Shown here: in pieces, positions 1 through 9,905 of the stretch
Numbering within the stretch: the stretch's first letter is position 1
Layout of the letters: the number at the start of each line of letters is the position of its first letter
Source of the DNA: Moritella sp. PE36
GTDB taxonomy: Bacteria; Pseudomonadota; Gammaproteobacteria; Enterobacterales; Moritellaceae
Reading direction: 5' to 3'
DNA length: 64,000 bases
NCBI RefSeq assembly: GCF_000170855.1
Contig: NZ_ABCQ01000013.1
Location: 43,931 to 107,930, forward strand
The notes under the pieces: model-generated
Seen by the model: only the letters and a program-made list of their open reading frames with translations
Database searches by the model: none
What the model was told of the DNA's origin: nothing
Made by a program: the position numbers and the translations under genes

Positions 1-1041
1 ACTGATCGATACCGCCAATGCAGTAATAATTAACCAGTCCTGCGATAACCAGCCTTTATAAGTCGCTAACGCCGCCACAATCAAACCAAACTCACTGTAG
101 TTTGCCAACGAAAACGCCACAAATAGTGACGTACGCGCACGTAATTTAAATTTAGCCAGCGTAAAGAAATACAAGGCAATTTTACCAAACAATAAGACCG
201 CTAAAATACCGGCAACAAACAAGTGATCAACCGTCGGCAGTCCACCTAAGCCAATGCTGAGGAAGAAACAAACAAGCAGCATCTCTTTCATGTTAAACAA
301 AGATTTTGCCATCTGTTTGGCACTGGCGTGACCCGCTAATAACATACCCGCAATCAAGGCACCAAGGTCGGCTTTCATGCCTACTGATTCAAACAGCCCT
401 GCGCCAAGCACAAGTGAAAGGAAAATACCGTACAGAACCAACAGTTCGCCGTGACCGACTCGGTCTAACAATTTAAACAGCAATGGTCTAATTAATGGTA
501 ATGCCAGTAGTAGAACAGCAAATAATGACGGGATTTTACCCACTGATACCGTTAAAAATACCACGGCAAAGATATCTTGCATGATCAGAATACCAATCGC
601 GACACGGCCATATAACGAGTTTGTTTCACTTTTTTCTTCTAGGATTTTCACTGCAAATACCGTACTAGAGAAACTCAACGCAAAGGCAACAAGCACCAGC
701 GAGAAGGTATCTAGGTTAGTAAAGAAAGTTAAGCCAACCTGCTTTAAAATAAATAACACCACTGCATAAAAAGCAATACTGGCAAAGATATGCACACTTG
801 CCCCACCCCATACTTCAGCCTTAAACAAGGTACGTATATCTAACTTTAAACCAATCGAGAAAAGTAACAGGGTTACACCGAGATCCGCAAATGTCTGTAG
901 TCCTTCAGTCGCTTCAAAACCATAAAAATTAAGCGCAAAGCCCGCCAATAGGAAACCAACCATAGGTGGTAACCCGGTCAGATTAACAAGCATGCCAAAA
1001 CTGAATGCAGTGGCAATAAAAAGTATAAGAGTCGTATCCAT
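1..1041 (-). CDS. Cation:proton antiporter, KefB/CPA2 type (3' part cut by window edge)
   Basis: The reverse strand is open from an ATG at 1041 to the left edge with no stop, giving about 347 residues of a very hydrophobic protein. It begins MDTTLILFIATAFSFG and contains typical CPA2 stretches such as LPPMVGFLLAGF near residue 25, SFSSTVFAVKILEE near 125 and GMKADLGALIAGMLLAGH near 225. About ten membrane spans are visible. The family exchanges monovalent cations for protons across the inner membrane. Many members carry a C-terminal TrkA-N/RCK domain, which would lie outside the window, so KefB-like and YbaL-like versions cannot be separated. It is divergent from the arsenic operon. Confidence 0.85.
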   Translation of the reverse strand, partial: MDTTLILFIATAFSFGMLVNLTGLPPMVGFLLAGFALNFYGFEATEGLQTFADLGVTLLLFSIGLKLDIRTLFKAEVWGGASVHIFASIAFYAVVLFILKQVGLTFFTNLDTFSLVLVAFALSFSSTVFAVKILEEKSETNSLYGRVAIGILIMQDIFAVVFLTVSVGKIPSLFAVLLLALPLIRPLLFKLLDRVGHGELLVLYGIFLSLVLGAGLFESVGMKADLGALIAGMLLAGHASAKQMAKSLFNMKEMLLVCFFLSIGLGGLPTVDHLFVAGILAVLLFGKIALYFFTLAKFKLRARTSLFVAFSLANYSEFGLIVAALATYKGWLSQDWLIITALAVSIS

Positions 1042-1353
1042 TAGCAATGGCCTATATGAAGTGAGCGAGCTACTGAGAAAATCCAAATAAAGTATTTATC
1101 ATGAACAAAACAATAGTAGTTATTGTTGCTGATTTAAAATATTAACCATTAAATTAGTTTGCTAATTTTAAGATAATTTATGGCATAGAACAATCTCTTT
1201 ATACTACTAAGGTATTAATTTTATATTACATATAACTAATATCCATACCTAAGCCGTAAATAAACATAACAAAAATCATATATAACAATTGACACATATA
1301 ACGAGTTGTACATATACTTGGTACATAACAAAAATCATATATAGTGAGACAAT
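1042..1353. other. Divergent AT-rich intergenic region antiporter / arsR
   Basis: This 312-base gap separates the leftward antiporter from the rightward ars operon. The right half holds the ars promoter and two copies of a 20-bp direct repeat, listed separately. The left half is AT-rich and I see no further gene or strong structure in it. Confidence 0.7.
1265..1343 (+). promoter_or_regulatory. ars promoter bracketed by a 20-bp direct repeat (putative ArsR operators)
   Basis: A consensus-like promoter is visible: TTGACA at 1289-1294, an 18-base spacer, and TATACT at 1313-1318. Two identical 20-base copies of CATAACAAAAATCATATATA lie at 1265-1284, just upstream of the -35 box, and at 1324-1343, across the expected transcription start and 10 bases before the arsR ATG. 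ArsR-family repressors bind AT-rich sites overlapping their own promoters, so operator function is a reasonable inference. The motif itself is not a textbook ArsR site. Confidence 0.6.
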
Positions 1354-1701
1354 ATGGAACCGACACAACTTTTTAAAATACTCTCTGACGAAACCCGCCT
1401 CAGAATTTTAATGTTAATTGATATTGAAAAAGAGCTTTGCGTATGTGAATTAATCACCGCTATAACAGCAAGTCAGCCAAGCATTTCCCGTAATTTATCT
1501 CAACTCCGTAAATCTGGTTTATTAGTTGATAGGAAGTATAAACAATGGGTCTTTTATGCCATTAACCCTGAATTAGCCGAATGGAAAAAATCAATTATAG
1601 CGCTTAGCGCACAGCAAAATGACAACTTAATCAATGCAGACATACAACGATTAAACGACATGGGTAAACGCCCTGAAAGAACACAGCAACACTGCGGGTA
1701 G
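1354..1701 (+). CDS. arsR: ArsR-family arsenite-responsive repressor
   Basis: This is a 115-residue winged-helix protein of usual ArsR/SmtB length. Residues 28-32 read LCVCE, the arsenite-binding motif of classical ArsR, with Cys29 and Cys31. The recognition helix follows as [18 protein letters not shown] at about 45-62. The C-terminus carries another cysteine (QQHCG). As(III) binding to the cysteines is known to release ArsR from its operator. It is the first gene of arsR-acr3-gapdh-arsJ and ends 8 bases before acr3. It probably represses the promoter just upstream, which carries the duplicated repeat. Confidence 0.93.
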   Translation: MEPTQLFKILSDETRLRILMLIDIEKELCVCELITAITASQPSISRNLSQLRKSGLLVDRKYKQWVFYAINPELAEWKKSIIALSAQQNDNLINADIQRLNDMGKRPERTQQHCG

Positions 1702-1709
1702 GAACGAAC

Positions 1710-2738
1710 ATGGGTATATTCGAACGGTATTTATCAGTCTGGGTAGCACTGGCTATCACCACAGGTGTCATTTTAGGCGCTTGGCGACCTGACGTTTTTC
1801 AGTTAATTGCAGATTTAGAAATTGCACATGTTAACTTAGTCGTCGCCGTCTTTATCTGGATAATGATTTATCCAATGATGGTGCAAATCGATTTTTCAGC
1901 CATTAAAGATGTCGGCAAAAATCCAAAAGGATTATTCCTCACCGTATTCATTAATTGGATCATTAAGCCTTTTACTATGGCTATTTTTGCCTGGTTATTT
2001 TTTAAAGTATTTTTCGCTGACATGGTCGACCCCAGTTCTGCACAAGAATATATCGCCGGAATGATCTTACTTGGCGTCGCACCTTGTACTGCAATGGTAT
2101 TTGTTTGGTCACAACTCACCAAAGGGGATGCAAATTATACCTTAGTGCAAGTGTCCGTGAACGATATTATTATGGTCTTTGCATTTGCCCCTATCGCTGC
2201 ATTTTTACTGGAAGTCAGTGATATCAATGTACCTTGGGAAACCTTGCTGTTATCTGTTTTGCTCTATGTTGTCCTGCCATTGATTGCAGGTATCTTGACA
2301 CGTAGAACATTAAATAAATCAACTAACAAAGAAGCAGTTCAGCATGCACTCGCGAAACTAAAGCCTTGGTCTATCTTAGGCCTACTCGCCACGGTTGCTT
2401 TATTGTTTGGTTTTCAGGCTAACACTTTGCTTAACGATCCTAAGACTATCGTACTCATCGCTATTCCGCTGGCATTACAGACATACATGATCTTTGCGAT
2501 TACTTTTTTCGCCGCCAAACGCCTTAAACTACCGCACAATATCGCTGGTCCGGCTTGTTTAATTGGCACTTCAAATTTCTTTGAGCTCGCTGTCGCCGTT
2601 GCTATCTCGTTATTTGGTCTACATTCTGGTGCGGCACTTGCCACTGTGGTTGGTGTGCTTGTCGAAGTGCCTATCATGCTATCGCTCGTCGCCATTATTA
2701 ATCGTAGCCAAGGTTCTTTTAACTATTCAAAGCCTTAG
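1710..2738 (+). CDS. acr3: Arsenite efflux permease, ACR3 family
   Basis: This 342-residue membrane protein has about ten spans and belongs to the Acr3/bile-acid-sodium-symporter fold rather than the ArsB family. It starts [34 protein letters not shown] carries the essential membrane cysteine of the family (Cys126). Other family landmarks are [18 protein letters not shown] and [13 protein letters not shown] near the C-terminus. It exports As(III) across the inner membrane. It follows arsR by 8 bases and is surely co-transcribed. Some pipelines name such genes arsB. Confidence 0.93.
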   Translation: MGIFERYLSVWVALAITTGVILGAWRPDVFQLIADLEIAHVNLVVAVFIWIMIYPMMVQIDFSAIKDVGKNPKGLFLTVFINWIIKPFTMAIFAWLFFKVFFADMVDPSSAQEYIAGMILLGVAPCTAMVFVWSQLTKGDANYTLVQVSVNDIIMVFAFAPIAAFLLEVSDINVPWETLLLSVLLYVVLPLIAGILTRRTLNKSTNKEAVQHALAKLKPWSILGLLATVALLFGFQANTLLNDPKTIVLIAIPLALQTYMIFAITFFAAKRLKLPHNIAGPACLIGTSNFFELAVAVAISLFGLHSGAALATVVGVLVEVPIMLSLVAIINRSQGSFNYSKP

Positions 2739-2826
2739 TGACTAAACTTACGTTAATAAAAAGAGTAATCTACGCAGTAATGAAATAAACACATAAATTG
2801 AAATAACCTGTATTTTGGAGAATGAA

Positions 2827-3834
2827 ATGACTATTAAAATCGGTATCAATGGATTTGGCCGTATGGGTCGTCTAGCAATGCGTGCAGCCTTTAATTGGGA
2901 TGATATTGAGATTGTACAAATTAATGATCCTGCAGGTAATGCAGAGACGCTCGCACATTTACTTAACTTTGACTCTATTCACGGCCGCTGGGAACACCAA
3001 GCTGAATTTCTTGGCGATCAAATGATCATCGCCGACCGTTTTATCCCTTGTACTCGCAATACAGCCATTTCCGATACCGACTGGTCTCAGTGTGACGTAG
3101 TACTGGAAGCATCTGGGAAAATGAAAACATCCGCGCTGCTGCAAGGTTATTTAGACCAAGGTGTTAAGCGTGTAGTTGTCACCGCCCCAGTCAAAGAAGA
3201 AGGTGTGTTAAACATTGTGATGGGGGTTAATGATGATCTTTACAACAAAGACCTGCACCCGATTGTGACAGCAGCTTCGTGCACTACAAACTGCTTAGCG
3301 CCTGTGGTTAAAGTATTAAACGAAAAAATAGGCATTAAACATGGTTCAATGACCACGATCCACAACATCACGAATACCCAAACAATTCTTGATGCACCGC
3401 ATGCCGATTTACGTCGTGCCCGCGCTTGTGGAACGTCATTGATCCCAACAACGACAGGCTCTGCAACCGCAATTACCAATATCTTCCCAGAATTAACCGG
3501 TAAGTTAAACGGCCATGCTATCCGCGTACCATTAGCGAATGCATCGCTGACTGATTGTGTGTTTGAAGTAGAACGTGAAACAACAGCAGAAGAAGTGAAC
3601 AGTTACTTTAAGCAAGCAGCAGAAAACGAACTTAAAGACATCCTTGGTTATGAAGAACGCCCATTAGTATCGGTTGATTATAAAACCGATCCGCGTTCAA
3701 GCATTATTGATGCCTTATCAACGATGGTTGTTAATGGTACCCAAGTGAAAATATATGCTTGGTATGACAATGAATGGGGTTATGCAAATCGCGCAGCTGA
3801 ATTAGCACGTATGGTCGGTCGTTCAGACAAATGA
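2827..3834 (+). CDS. ArsJ-associated glyceraldehyde-3-phosphate dehydrogenase
   Basis: This is a 335-residue GAPDH. The NAD-binding motif [14 protein letters not shown] is at the N-terminus and the catalytic [11 protein letters not shown] at about 150-160 (Cys152). I chose the ATG at 2827 because GGAG at 2817-2820 is well spaced for it. An upstream in-frame TTG at 2815 overlaps that ribosome site. The sequence diverges from housekeeping GapA, and the gene overlaps arsJ by four bases (ATGA). Such operon-linked enzymes are known to make 1-arseno-3-phosphoglycerate from arsenate, which ArsJ then exports. It is therefore expected to serve arsenate resistance rather than glycolysis. Confidence 0.92.
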   Translation: MTIKIGINGFGRMGRLAMRAAFNWDDIEIVQINDPAGNAETLAHLLNFDSIHGRWEHQAEFLGDQMIIADRFIPCTRNTAISDTDWSQCDVVLEASGKMKTSALLQGYLDQGVKRVVVTAPVKEEGVLNIVMGVNDDLYNKDLHPIVTAASCTTNCLAPVVKVLNEKIGIKHGSMTTIHNITNTQTILDAPHADLRRARACGTSLIPTTTGSATAITNIFPELTGKLNGHAIRVPLANASLTDCVFEVERETTAEEVNSYFKQAAENELKDILGYEERPLVSVDYKTDPRSSIIDALSTMVVNGTQVKIYAWYDNEWGYANRAAELARMVGRSDK

Positions 3835-5036
3835 TAAAAGCGTTAGCGGGTATTTCCCCACAAATAAAACAATATCTGATCATTACCGGTAATTATTGGG
3901 CGTTCACCTTAACGGATGGCGCATTGCGCATGTTGGTTGTGCTGTATTTCCACCAGCTTGGTTACAGCCCGATTAATATCGCTATGTTGTTTGTGTTTTA
4001 TGAAGTATTCGGTGTCATCACCAACTTAATTGGTGGTTGGCTAGGCGCACGGTGGGGGTTAAATAAAACCATGAACATTGGTCTGGGGATGCAAATTGTC
4101 GCCTTAATGATGTTAACCGTACCCGCTGATATGCTTACAGTTGTTTATGTGATGATCGCACAAGCATTATCCGGTATTGCCAAAGACCTGAATAAGATGA
4201 GCGCCAAAAGTGCCATTAAACTGTTGGTGCCAAAAGGCAGTGTTGGTAGTAATAACAAATTGTACCAATGGGTCGCGGTTTTAACGGGATCTAAGAATGC
4301 GTTAAAAGGCGTTGGCTTTTTCTTGGGTGGTGTACTGCTCACCACATTTGGCTTTAAAGGCGCAATTCAGCTCATGGCGGTAATGCTATTATTCGTCTGG
4401 ATGTGGAGCTTGTTCAGTTTAAAAGCCGAACTCGGCAAAGCCAAAAACAAACCTAAGTTTACCGAAATTTTTTCTAAAAGTAGCTCGATAAACTTACTTT
4501 CTGCAGCGCGGTTGTTTTTATTTGGTGCCCGAGATGTGTGGTTTGTGGTTGCCCTGCCAGTGTTCTTAGCAACAACTTTTAATTGGGACCATTGGTGGGT
4601 TGGCGGCTTTATGGCGAGTTGGGTTATCGGGTATGGCATGGTGCAATCAATCGCCCCTCGTTTCACAGGTCAAACCCCCTCCCCACGTTCAGCGGCTCTC
4701 TGGGCAGGCTATCTTGCTGTTATTCCGGTATTGATCGCCATTGCACTGCATTATCAATTCTATGTGCAATTCTCGATTATCGTCGGCTTATTAATCTTTG
4801 GTGGCTTGTTTGCCATCAACTCATCACTGCACAGTTACTTAATTGTGAGTTTCGCCAGCAGTGACGGCGTCTCCATGGATGTTGGCTTTTACTATATGGC
4901 TAACGCAATGGGACGGCTGATAGGTACGGTATTATCGGGCTGGATATTTCAAGTTTATGGCTTGGAAATGTGCTTGTGGATCTCCGCGTTATTTATATTC
5001 ATTTCAGCGCTGATTGCATTAAAACTAAAAAATTGA
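3831..5036 (+). CDS. arsJ: Organoarsenical efflux MFS transporter ArsJ
   Basis: This 401-residue major facilitator protein has about twelve hydrophobic segments and starts at the ATGA overlap with the GAPDH gene. Family-like stretches include [20 protein letters not shown] near the N-terminus, [16 protein letters not shown] around 120 and [15 protein letters not shown] near 235. ArsJ is known to export 1-arseno-3-phosphoglycerate, which breaks down outside to arsenate. Tight coupling with the GAPDH gene supports that role. It is the last gene of the operon and faces the chemotaxis gene tail to tail. Confidence 0.92.
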   Translation: MIKALAGISPQIKQYLIITGNYWAFTLTDGALRMLVVLYFHQLGYSPINIAMLFVFYEVFGVITNLIGGWLGARWGLNKTMNIGLGMQIVALMMLTVPADMLTVVYVMIAQALSGIAKDLNKMSAKSAIKLLVPKGSVGSNNKLYQWVAVLTGSKNALKGVGFFLGGVLLTTFGFKGAIQLMAVMLLFVWMWSLFSLKAELGKAKNKPKFTEIFSKSSSINLLSAARLFLFGARDVWFVVALPVFLATTFNWDHWWVGGFMASWVIGYGMVQSIAPRFTGQTPSPRSAALWAGYLAVIPVLIAIALHYQFYVQFSIIVGLLIFGGLFAINSSLHSYLIVSFASSDGVSMDVGFYYMANAMGRLIGTVLSGWIFQVYGLEMCLWISALFIFISALIALKLKN

Positions 5037-5081
5037 GAATACTTGCCAATTAGTTTTGGCAAGTAGGTTTGGCAAGTATTC
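5037..5081. terminator. Three-arm hairpin terminator between convergent genes
   Basis: GAATACTTGCCAA at 5037-5049 pairs perfectly with TTGGCAAGTATTC at 5069-5081. A second copy of the right arm, TTGGCAAGTA, sits inside the loop at 5056-5065, so two mutually exclusive hairpins are possible. On the minus strand the structure is followed by a T-rich run (complement of 5024-5032), so it best terminates the chemotaxis gene. It may also act weakly for arsJ. Confidence 0.65.
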
Positions 5082-5090
5082 CCTATTGAA

Positions 5091-6722
5091 TTAAGCTAAC
5101 TTGAACTGACCGATTGATTTTTGTAAATTACTCGCCATTTCACTCAACCCAACACAAGCTTGCGCGGTTTGGTCTGCCCCAGACGCGACTTCCAACGCCG
5201 ATAAATTAATACTCTCAATATTACGATTCAACTCTTCTGCGGTACTATTTTGTTCATGACAAGCATCCGCAATTTGTCTATTCATGTCTGCAATTTCAGT
5301 CATGTTATCTATGATCAGGTTGAGATCTGTACCCGTTTCTTGAGAGCGGTCTACACAATTCCCAATCAAATCACAGCTTTCGTTAGTGACAACGACAGCG
5401 GCTTTGGAACGCGCTTGTAATTGATTAATGATCCCCAAGATCTCTCCGGTTGAATCCTTAGTTCGTCCAGCAAGAGTACGTACTTCATCTGCAACAACGG
5501 CAAAGCCACGTCCTTGTTCACCCGCTCTAGCGGCTTCAATTGCCGCATTTAACGCCAGTAAATTAGTTTGCTCAGAAATACTATTGATTACTTCCACCAC
5601 CATATTAATACTGCGTGAATCATCTTCTAATTTGGATACCATTTCTCCCGCTTTCGCCATCACTAAAGATGCATTCGAGATCTCAGTAATATTTTGCTGC
5701 ATGACATCAGAGCTCCGAGATGAACGTTCTGTAACAGTATGTGCAGACACGGAAGCATCCTCTGTACGCTTAGACATTTCAGAGACGGTTATTTGCATCT
5801 GATTGATGGCTGTTGCTACTGCATGAATATCATTTTGTTGGGATGCCATGTTTTTCGCAGACTGCTCAGACACAGTACTTACTTCTTCAATCGAACTAGC
5901 TAACTGCGAAGTTGCACTCGATATATCAACAATCAATGTACTCAAATTGGTTTGCATTACAGTGCAAGCATGCGCTAATTTTCCTACTTCGTCATCACCA
6001 ATATCGTCAATACTCAAATGGTAAGTCAGGTCACCTTCAGCTATATGCGTCGCTAGAGTAAGGGTTTTATTTAACGGCCGACAAATCTGCCTCGCCAACA
6101 ATATCGTTGCAAGAATAGAGGCAATGATCATCGCAAGCGTGCCGAACATCATTTCCTTATAAACAGAATCGACAACGTCGTTACTTTGTTTCCGGTCACG
6201 CTCTATATTGGCTAATTTTAACGCCAATAATTCATCCATTGACTGAGTTATATTTTGAAAATCTAGATAACTGTCATAAGCAATACGATTGGCATTAATA
6301 ACATCACCGGCTTTAATCGCAGTGATGAATGTCATAATAGGCGGTTTATATCCAAGCCAGGCTTGTGTCACTGAATTAAGCAATTGCAGACCTTGCTCAT
6401 CTGCCAACTGGGCTTTGTAAGCAGTTAAACGTGTATCAATCTGCGCAGTAAGTTGAGAAAAATTTTCCAACCAAGTATTAATCAAAGGATCATCAATGTT
6501 AGCGATGAATACAAATTGCTCTTTACGTATAGTAATAAAATCGGCACGTAAATTATTCACTAGCACTAAATGAGGTATAGACGTCTCGGTTATATCTTCG
6601 AGACTGCCTTGGATCTTATTCATCCCACGACTAAGGGAAAAACTCACCACTAACGCGATTAGGGAAATAGTGGCAAACATCAAGCCAATTTTGACTCGAA
6701 TAGAAAAATTTTTAAACTGCAT
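5091..6722 (-). CDS. Methyl-accepting chemotaxis protein
   Basis: This is a 543-residue transmembrane receptor. A membrane segment at about 10-30 is followed by a helical periplasmic ligand domain of the four-helix-bundle type (about 35-190), a second span (190-210) and a HAMP linker containing [16 protein letters not shown] cytoplasmic signalling domain follows, and its hairpin tip reads [20 protein letters not shown] at about 385-405, with [13 protein letters not shown] after it. It would signal to CheA/CheW. No CheR-tethering pentapeptide is present; the protein ends QFKLA. It is monocistronic, and the ligand cannot be deduced from sequence. Confidence 0.93.
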   Translation of the reverse strand: MQFKNFSIRVKIGLMFATISLIALVVSFSLSRGMNKIQGSLEDITETSIPHLVLVNNLRADFITIRKEQFVFIANIDDPLINTWLENFSQLTAQIDTRLTAYKAQLADEQGLQLLNSVTQAWLGYKPPIMTFITAIKAGDVINANRIAYDSYLDFQNITQSMDELLALKLANIERDRKQSNDVVDSVYKEMMFGTLAMIIASILATILLARQICRPLNKTLTLATHIAEGDLTYHLSIDDIGDDEVGKLAHACTVMQTNLSTLIVDISSATSQLASSIEEVSTVSEQSAKNMASQQNDIHAVATAINQMQITVSEMSKRTEDASVSAHTVTERSSRSSDVMQQNITEISNASLVMAKAGEMVSKLEDDSRSINMVVEVINSISEQTNLLALNAAIEAARAGEQGRGFAVVADEVRTLAGRTKDSTGEILGIINQLQARSKAAVVVTNESCDLIGNCVDRSQETGTDLNLIIDNMTEIADMNRQIADACHEQNSTAEELNRNIESINLSALEVASGADQTAQACVGLSEMASNLQKSIGQFKLA

Positions 6723-6867
6723 TTTATAGCCTTATAATCCATTACTGATTTATTACACAACGGATTATAGTCATTAGCCATACGCGAAACAGCCGTTAAT
6801 ACCATCATTACTAAATCCAGCGAAATTGTTAACTGAATGTATATGCCTTGTTGCTCCAATGCAAGTT

Positions 6868-6897
6868 ATAATACAATATTGAGAAGTATTGTATTAT
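6868..6897. repeat. AT-rich perfect inverted repeat
   Basis: ATAATACAATA at 6868-6878 is repeated in inverted form as TATTGTATTAT at 6887-6897 around an 8-base loop. It lies between the NnrU-like gene and the chemotaxis gene, both leftward. It could be a weak terminator of the former or an operator of the latter. There is no T-run. Confidence 0.45.
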
Positions 6898-6950
6898 ATA
6901 ACACTCATTACTGGGTACAATTTTACTTTAATTAATCATATGGCTATCAA

Positions 6951-7526
6951 TTAATTCATCACAAACGGCGCTATACCGATTAATCGTTGATGTAAATACA
7001 TAGCAAAAACACCGTAAAAACCAAGTCCCAATACCACAATAATCACATCATTCATAAGGGCTCGAGGTAAATGATGTACCTGTCGTGAAGTGCGCTTTTT
7101 CATTGAAATTCTATCCACTACTGCCCAAACTAAAAACGCCCCAAATAAGATCACATCAGCCAACATGCCATTGACTAATAGATGACTTACCGCCCACAGT
7201 TTCACGGCTATTAATTGGGGGTGTTTGGTCATCGCACGGATCTTCCCGGGGAAATAAGGCGCAATAAACAAAATGAAAACCGGCAACATTAATAATGCAC
7301 TCACATGCCCTAACCAAGACGGTGTTACATATAACAACGTCGGTGCCAGTTTGGCTTGTCCGTAACCTTGCACGATCAGAAAAAAGCCTATTAATGCAAT
7401 AATGCTATAACCCGCTTTCCAAGCCAGATGATTTTTTTCGATTTGTCGATTACGGAAATCCAGGGCAAAAATTGAAATAGAATGCATCCCCAAAAACAAC
7501 AACAGACCAATAATGAGTAGTACCAT
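6951..7526 (-). CDS. NnrU-like integral membrane protein
   Basis: This 191-residue protein has about six membrane spans, starts MVLLIIGLLLFLGMHSISIF, and shows LRNRQ/RNRQIEKN-type and MTKHPQLIAVKLWAVSHLLVNG stretches typical of the NnrU family. The conserved histidines of MxxHP and SHLLxNG are the best family signature. NnrU was first linked to nitric oxide / nitrite reduction in denitrifiers, but the fold resembles isoprenylcysteine methyltransferase-like membrane proteins and the biochemical role is unclear. No denitrification gene is nearby, so that function should not be assumed. Confidence 0.8.
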   Translation of the reverse strand: MVLLIIGLLLFLGMHSISIFALDFRNRQIEKNHLAWKAGYSIIALIGFFLIVQGYGQAKLAPTLLYVTPSWLGHVSALLMLPVFILFIAPYFPGKIRAMTKHPQLIAVKLWAVSHLLVNGMLADVILFGAFLVWAVVDRISMKKRTSRQVHHLPRALMNDVIIVVLGLGFYGVFAMYLHQRLIGIAPFVMN

Positions 7527-7636
7527 ATTCTAGACTCCTTAAAAGATTGGATGTGCAAAATTAAGTGAGTAAGTGTTTAAGTGCATAACTTAGTATTATA
7601 GACAAGAATATGGTTACGTTAATGTCGCTAATACTG

Positions 7637-8581
7637 CTAACGTGACCGAACAAGCCAAGGGCCAATGTATTTAGCGCCGGATAAGATAATCGAAAAATGA
7701 TTTTCATCCTGTAACATTTTTATTTCGTTACGATCTTTACCTGCATGCTCTTGCGCAAACGCGGTTACTTTTACGGCATCAAAAGCTTCATCTTGAGCCC
7801 CTATCCATAAACCAAATTGGCCGATATCAGCTAACTGTGAATCAGGTGAACTCGGCGTTAATGCATTAGCCATATTGACCGTATTAAACGTCACTATCTC
7901 TGGGTTATTTTTCAATACTTGCTCAGGAAAATGAAATATCACGGCCTTATCGTGTCCCGCGAGTAATCCAAAAGACACCGTGTTAAGTATGAATTTAACC
8001 GTCTTCACGCTAGAGAATCCCACGCGTTCACTCTTATCGTCATCGTGATTAGTTTCTGATTTATAGCCAAAATAAGGCGCAAGAAACACATAACCGTCAA
8101 TCTCGGCACGTTGCTGCCAGCTAGAATAGTTTAATGCCAGTCCGGCACCACTTGAATGGCCACCAACAAAAATAGGCTGTTGCGGATATCTGCGTCTTGC
8201 TTGTTGCACTATGGTATTTATATCCGCCCAGACCTGTTCTTTATTCGGCGCATCACCGCGGGCGCCTTCAGAGCTGCCATGACCACGGATATCAGGCATA
8301 TACACCGCGATATTAAAATCATCGCGTAGACCCACACCAATATGATTATATGACAGTCCGCTATGTGCGCCGCCACCGTGTAAAAAGATCAACACGGCTT
8401 GCGCTTGCTGCGGAAAATAAGGACGATAAGCCAACAACAGGTCATCTGTTGCTTTGACATATTGGAGTGGAGATAACGGCTTTTTATCCGCTGCTTTTAA
8501 CGCTGACAGCGAGAAGAAATCACTGGCGCTAGTCACCAGTGGTGACATGAATAAAAGAGTGAATATCAGTGTTTTTATCAT
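7637..8581 (-). CDS. Exported alpha/beta hydrolase (lysophospholipase-like)
   Basis: This is a 314-residue protein with a signal peptide (MIKTLIFTLLFMSPLVTSAS). The hydrolase fold shows an oxyanion-type LIFLHGGGAHSG near 65-75, RGHGSSEG near 100 and the nucleophile elbow GGHSSGAG near 140. GAQDEAFD and DENHFS supply the probable acid and histidine of the triad. The arrangement resembles monoglyceride lipase / serine aminopeptidase S33 enzymes, with the mature protein in the periplasm. The substrate is unknown. Its start overlaps the end of the ASCH gene by four bases, so the two are probably translated together. Confidence 0.85.
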   Translation of the reverse strand: MIKTLIFTLLFMSPLVTSASDFFSLSALKAADKKPLSPLQYVKATDDLLLAYRPYFPQQAQAVLIFLHGGGAHSGLSYNHIGVGLRDDFNIAVYMPDIRGHGSSEGARGDAPNKEQVWADINTIVQQARRRYPQQPIFVGGHSSGAGLALNYSSWQQRAEIDGYVFLAPYFGYKSETNHDDDKSERVGFSSVKTVKFILNTVSFGLLAGHDKAVIFHFPEQVLKNNPEIVTFNTVNMANALTPSSPDSQLADIGQFGLWIGAQDEAFDAVKVTAFAQEHAGKDRNEIKMLQDENHFSIILSGAKYIGPWLVRSR

Positions 8582-9054
8582 ACTACAGCCGCACCATGCA
8601 CAACTTGAAAATGCTCTAATACCAGCACCATGTCTTCATTGGCTTCCATATCAATCTCATTACATTCACGCGCAAAGAAATCCCAATGTGCAGCGCGCCA
8701 CCAATCAAGCGTTTGATCGCCCTCACCTTCAGCATAAGCAAATTCGGCCGTGACCTCCGAGTATTTACATTCACTCACCGCCGTTATCTCGACGATTGAC
8801 GTTGGTTCACCGAGCCAGTCTGTCACGACAAGTAGATGACCTGTTTGTGGCATCGTTTCTTCGCCAGAATCATACCAATACTTCATACTGCAAGTGGCGG
8901 TTTTGATGCCCTTACTAATTAAATCTGCACACAGGTTGGCATTGATTTCATCCGCGCAGAAGTAGTCTGCACTAAATGAGGTATAACGTTTACGCTCCGG
9001 ATCAGTTAATGTTGCTAAATACTCATCAAGATAATTTTGTGTTCTTTTTTCCAT
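8578..9054 (-). CDS. ASCH domain protein
   Basis: This 158-residue cytoplasmic protein has the ASCH pattern: SKGIKTATCSMKYWYDSGEETMP, then a strand with GHLLVVTDWLGEP and EITAVSECKYSEV. The tail GEGDQTLDWWRAAHWDFF is also characteristic. ASCH domains have a PUA-like fold thought to bind RNA or nucleotides, and some members are amidohydrolases acting on modified cytidines. The exact activity here is unknown. It lies upstream of and overlaps the exported hydrolase, without obvious functional logic. Confidence 0.87.
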   Translation of the reverse strand: MEKRTQNYLDEYLATLTDPERKRYTSFSADYFCADEINANLCADLISKGIKTATCSMKYWYDSGEETMPQTGHLLVVTDWLGEPTSIVEITAVSECKYSEVTAEFAYAEGEGDQTLDWWRAAHWDFFARECNEIDMEANEDMVLVLEHFQVVHGAAVV

Positions 9055-9390
9055 ACTGACTCCGTTATATTTTAATAATTTCCTTTATTATCAAACACCT
9101 TTACTTGTTGTTTGTTTCAACATGATAATCAGCGCTATCTCATCGAGTATATTGTTCTTCATAACCGCAAACAAGGTGCTAGTTCAAAGTTATTCAAATT
9201 GTATTTACTGGTATAACTGACGCATTTATTTACTATTCACAGAAGATCTAAACTGAACATGGATTATTATCACTTTACTGCTAAGGTTTAGGTATTCTAA
9301 AACCATTATTTCAGCGTGGCAGTTTAGCCAGAAGTCCATGGATTGATCTCAGCTTATCTCTGCAAAAATCATTTATTGAGAGGTCGAATC
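9055..9390. other. Divergent intergenic region, no gene seen
   Basis: These 336 bases separate the leftward ASCH gene from the rightward cupin gene. An in-frame upstream extension of the cupin reading frame to 9343 exists but lacks a ribosome site and would displace the signal peptide. I see no convincing promoter pair, hairpin or small gene. Confidence 0.6.
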
Positions 9391-9819
9391 ATGAACATCA
9401 AAGCACGCCTATCCGATAATATCTTTATAACCAGCCTATTCGTAATCACAGTCTGTGTCTGCATGGTTAACCCCGTAAACGCGAAAGAGTATGTCTCAAA
9501 AGCACAAGTGAAAACACTCTATCAAGCACCAATACCAGGTTTGCAAGGCAAAGAGATGATCGTTAAACATCTTGCGCTGCCAGCCAAGTTTGAGGGCGGT
9601 AAACACATGCATCCGGGGCCTGTTTATGTGTATGTGCTGGAAGGTGAATTGACAGTTCAGTTGGAGGGTGGTGCAAAAACCTTTAAAGCCGGTAATTTAT
9701 ATGCCGAAGATATTAATACCGCCATGATAGCTAAAAATATCAGCACCTATAATTCGGTTAAACTGCTGGTATTTCAAATTGGCAGTATTGGTCAGCCGAT
9801 GATGATTAAAGTGAAATAA
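9391..9819 (+). CDS. Small exported cupin-domain protein
   Basis: The protein is 142 residues from the ATG at 9391, which has GAGAGG at 9378-9383 in front. The N-terminus is a signal peptide ending near VNPVNAKEY. The rest is one cupin barrel: HLALPAKFEGGKHMHPGPVYVYVLEGELTV holds the metal-binding histidines of cupin motif 1, and GNLYAEDINTAM resembles motif 2. Cupins range from isomerases to sensors, and the periplasmic location gives no substrate. Monocistronic as far as can be seen. Confidence 0.8.
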   Translation: MNIKARLSDNIFITSLFVITVCVCMVNPVNAKEYVSKAQVKTLYQAPIPGLQGKEMIVKHLALPAKFEGGKHMHPGPVYVYVLEGELTVQLEGGAKTFKAGNLYAEDINTAMIAKNISTYNSVKLLVFQIGSIGQPMMIKVK

Positions 9820-9905
9820 ACAATGATCTAATTGTTTATTCTAAAATATAACTCTATCGTCATTATCTATTCACCAATACTTATTCACAATACCTAGGCC
9901 GTCAT

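Noticed and set aside
9343..9390. Upstream extension of the cupin gene
   Set aside because: The extension has no ribosome site and would bury the signal peptide inside the protein, whereas the ATG at 9391 has a good one.
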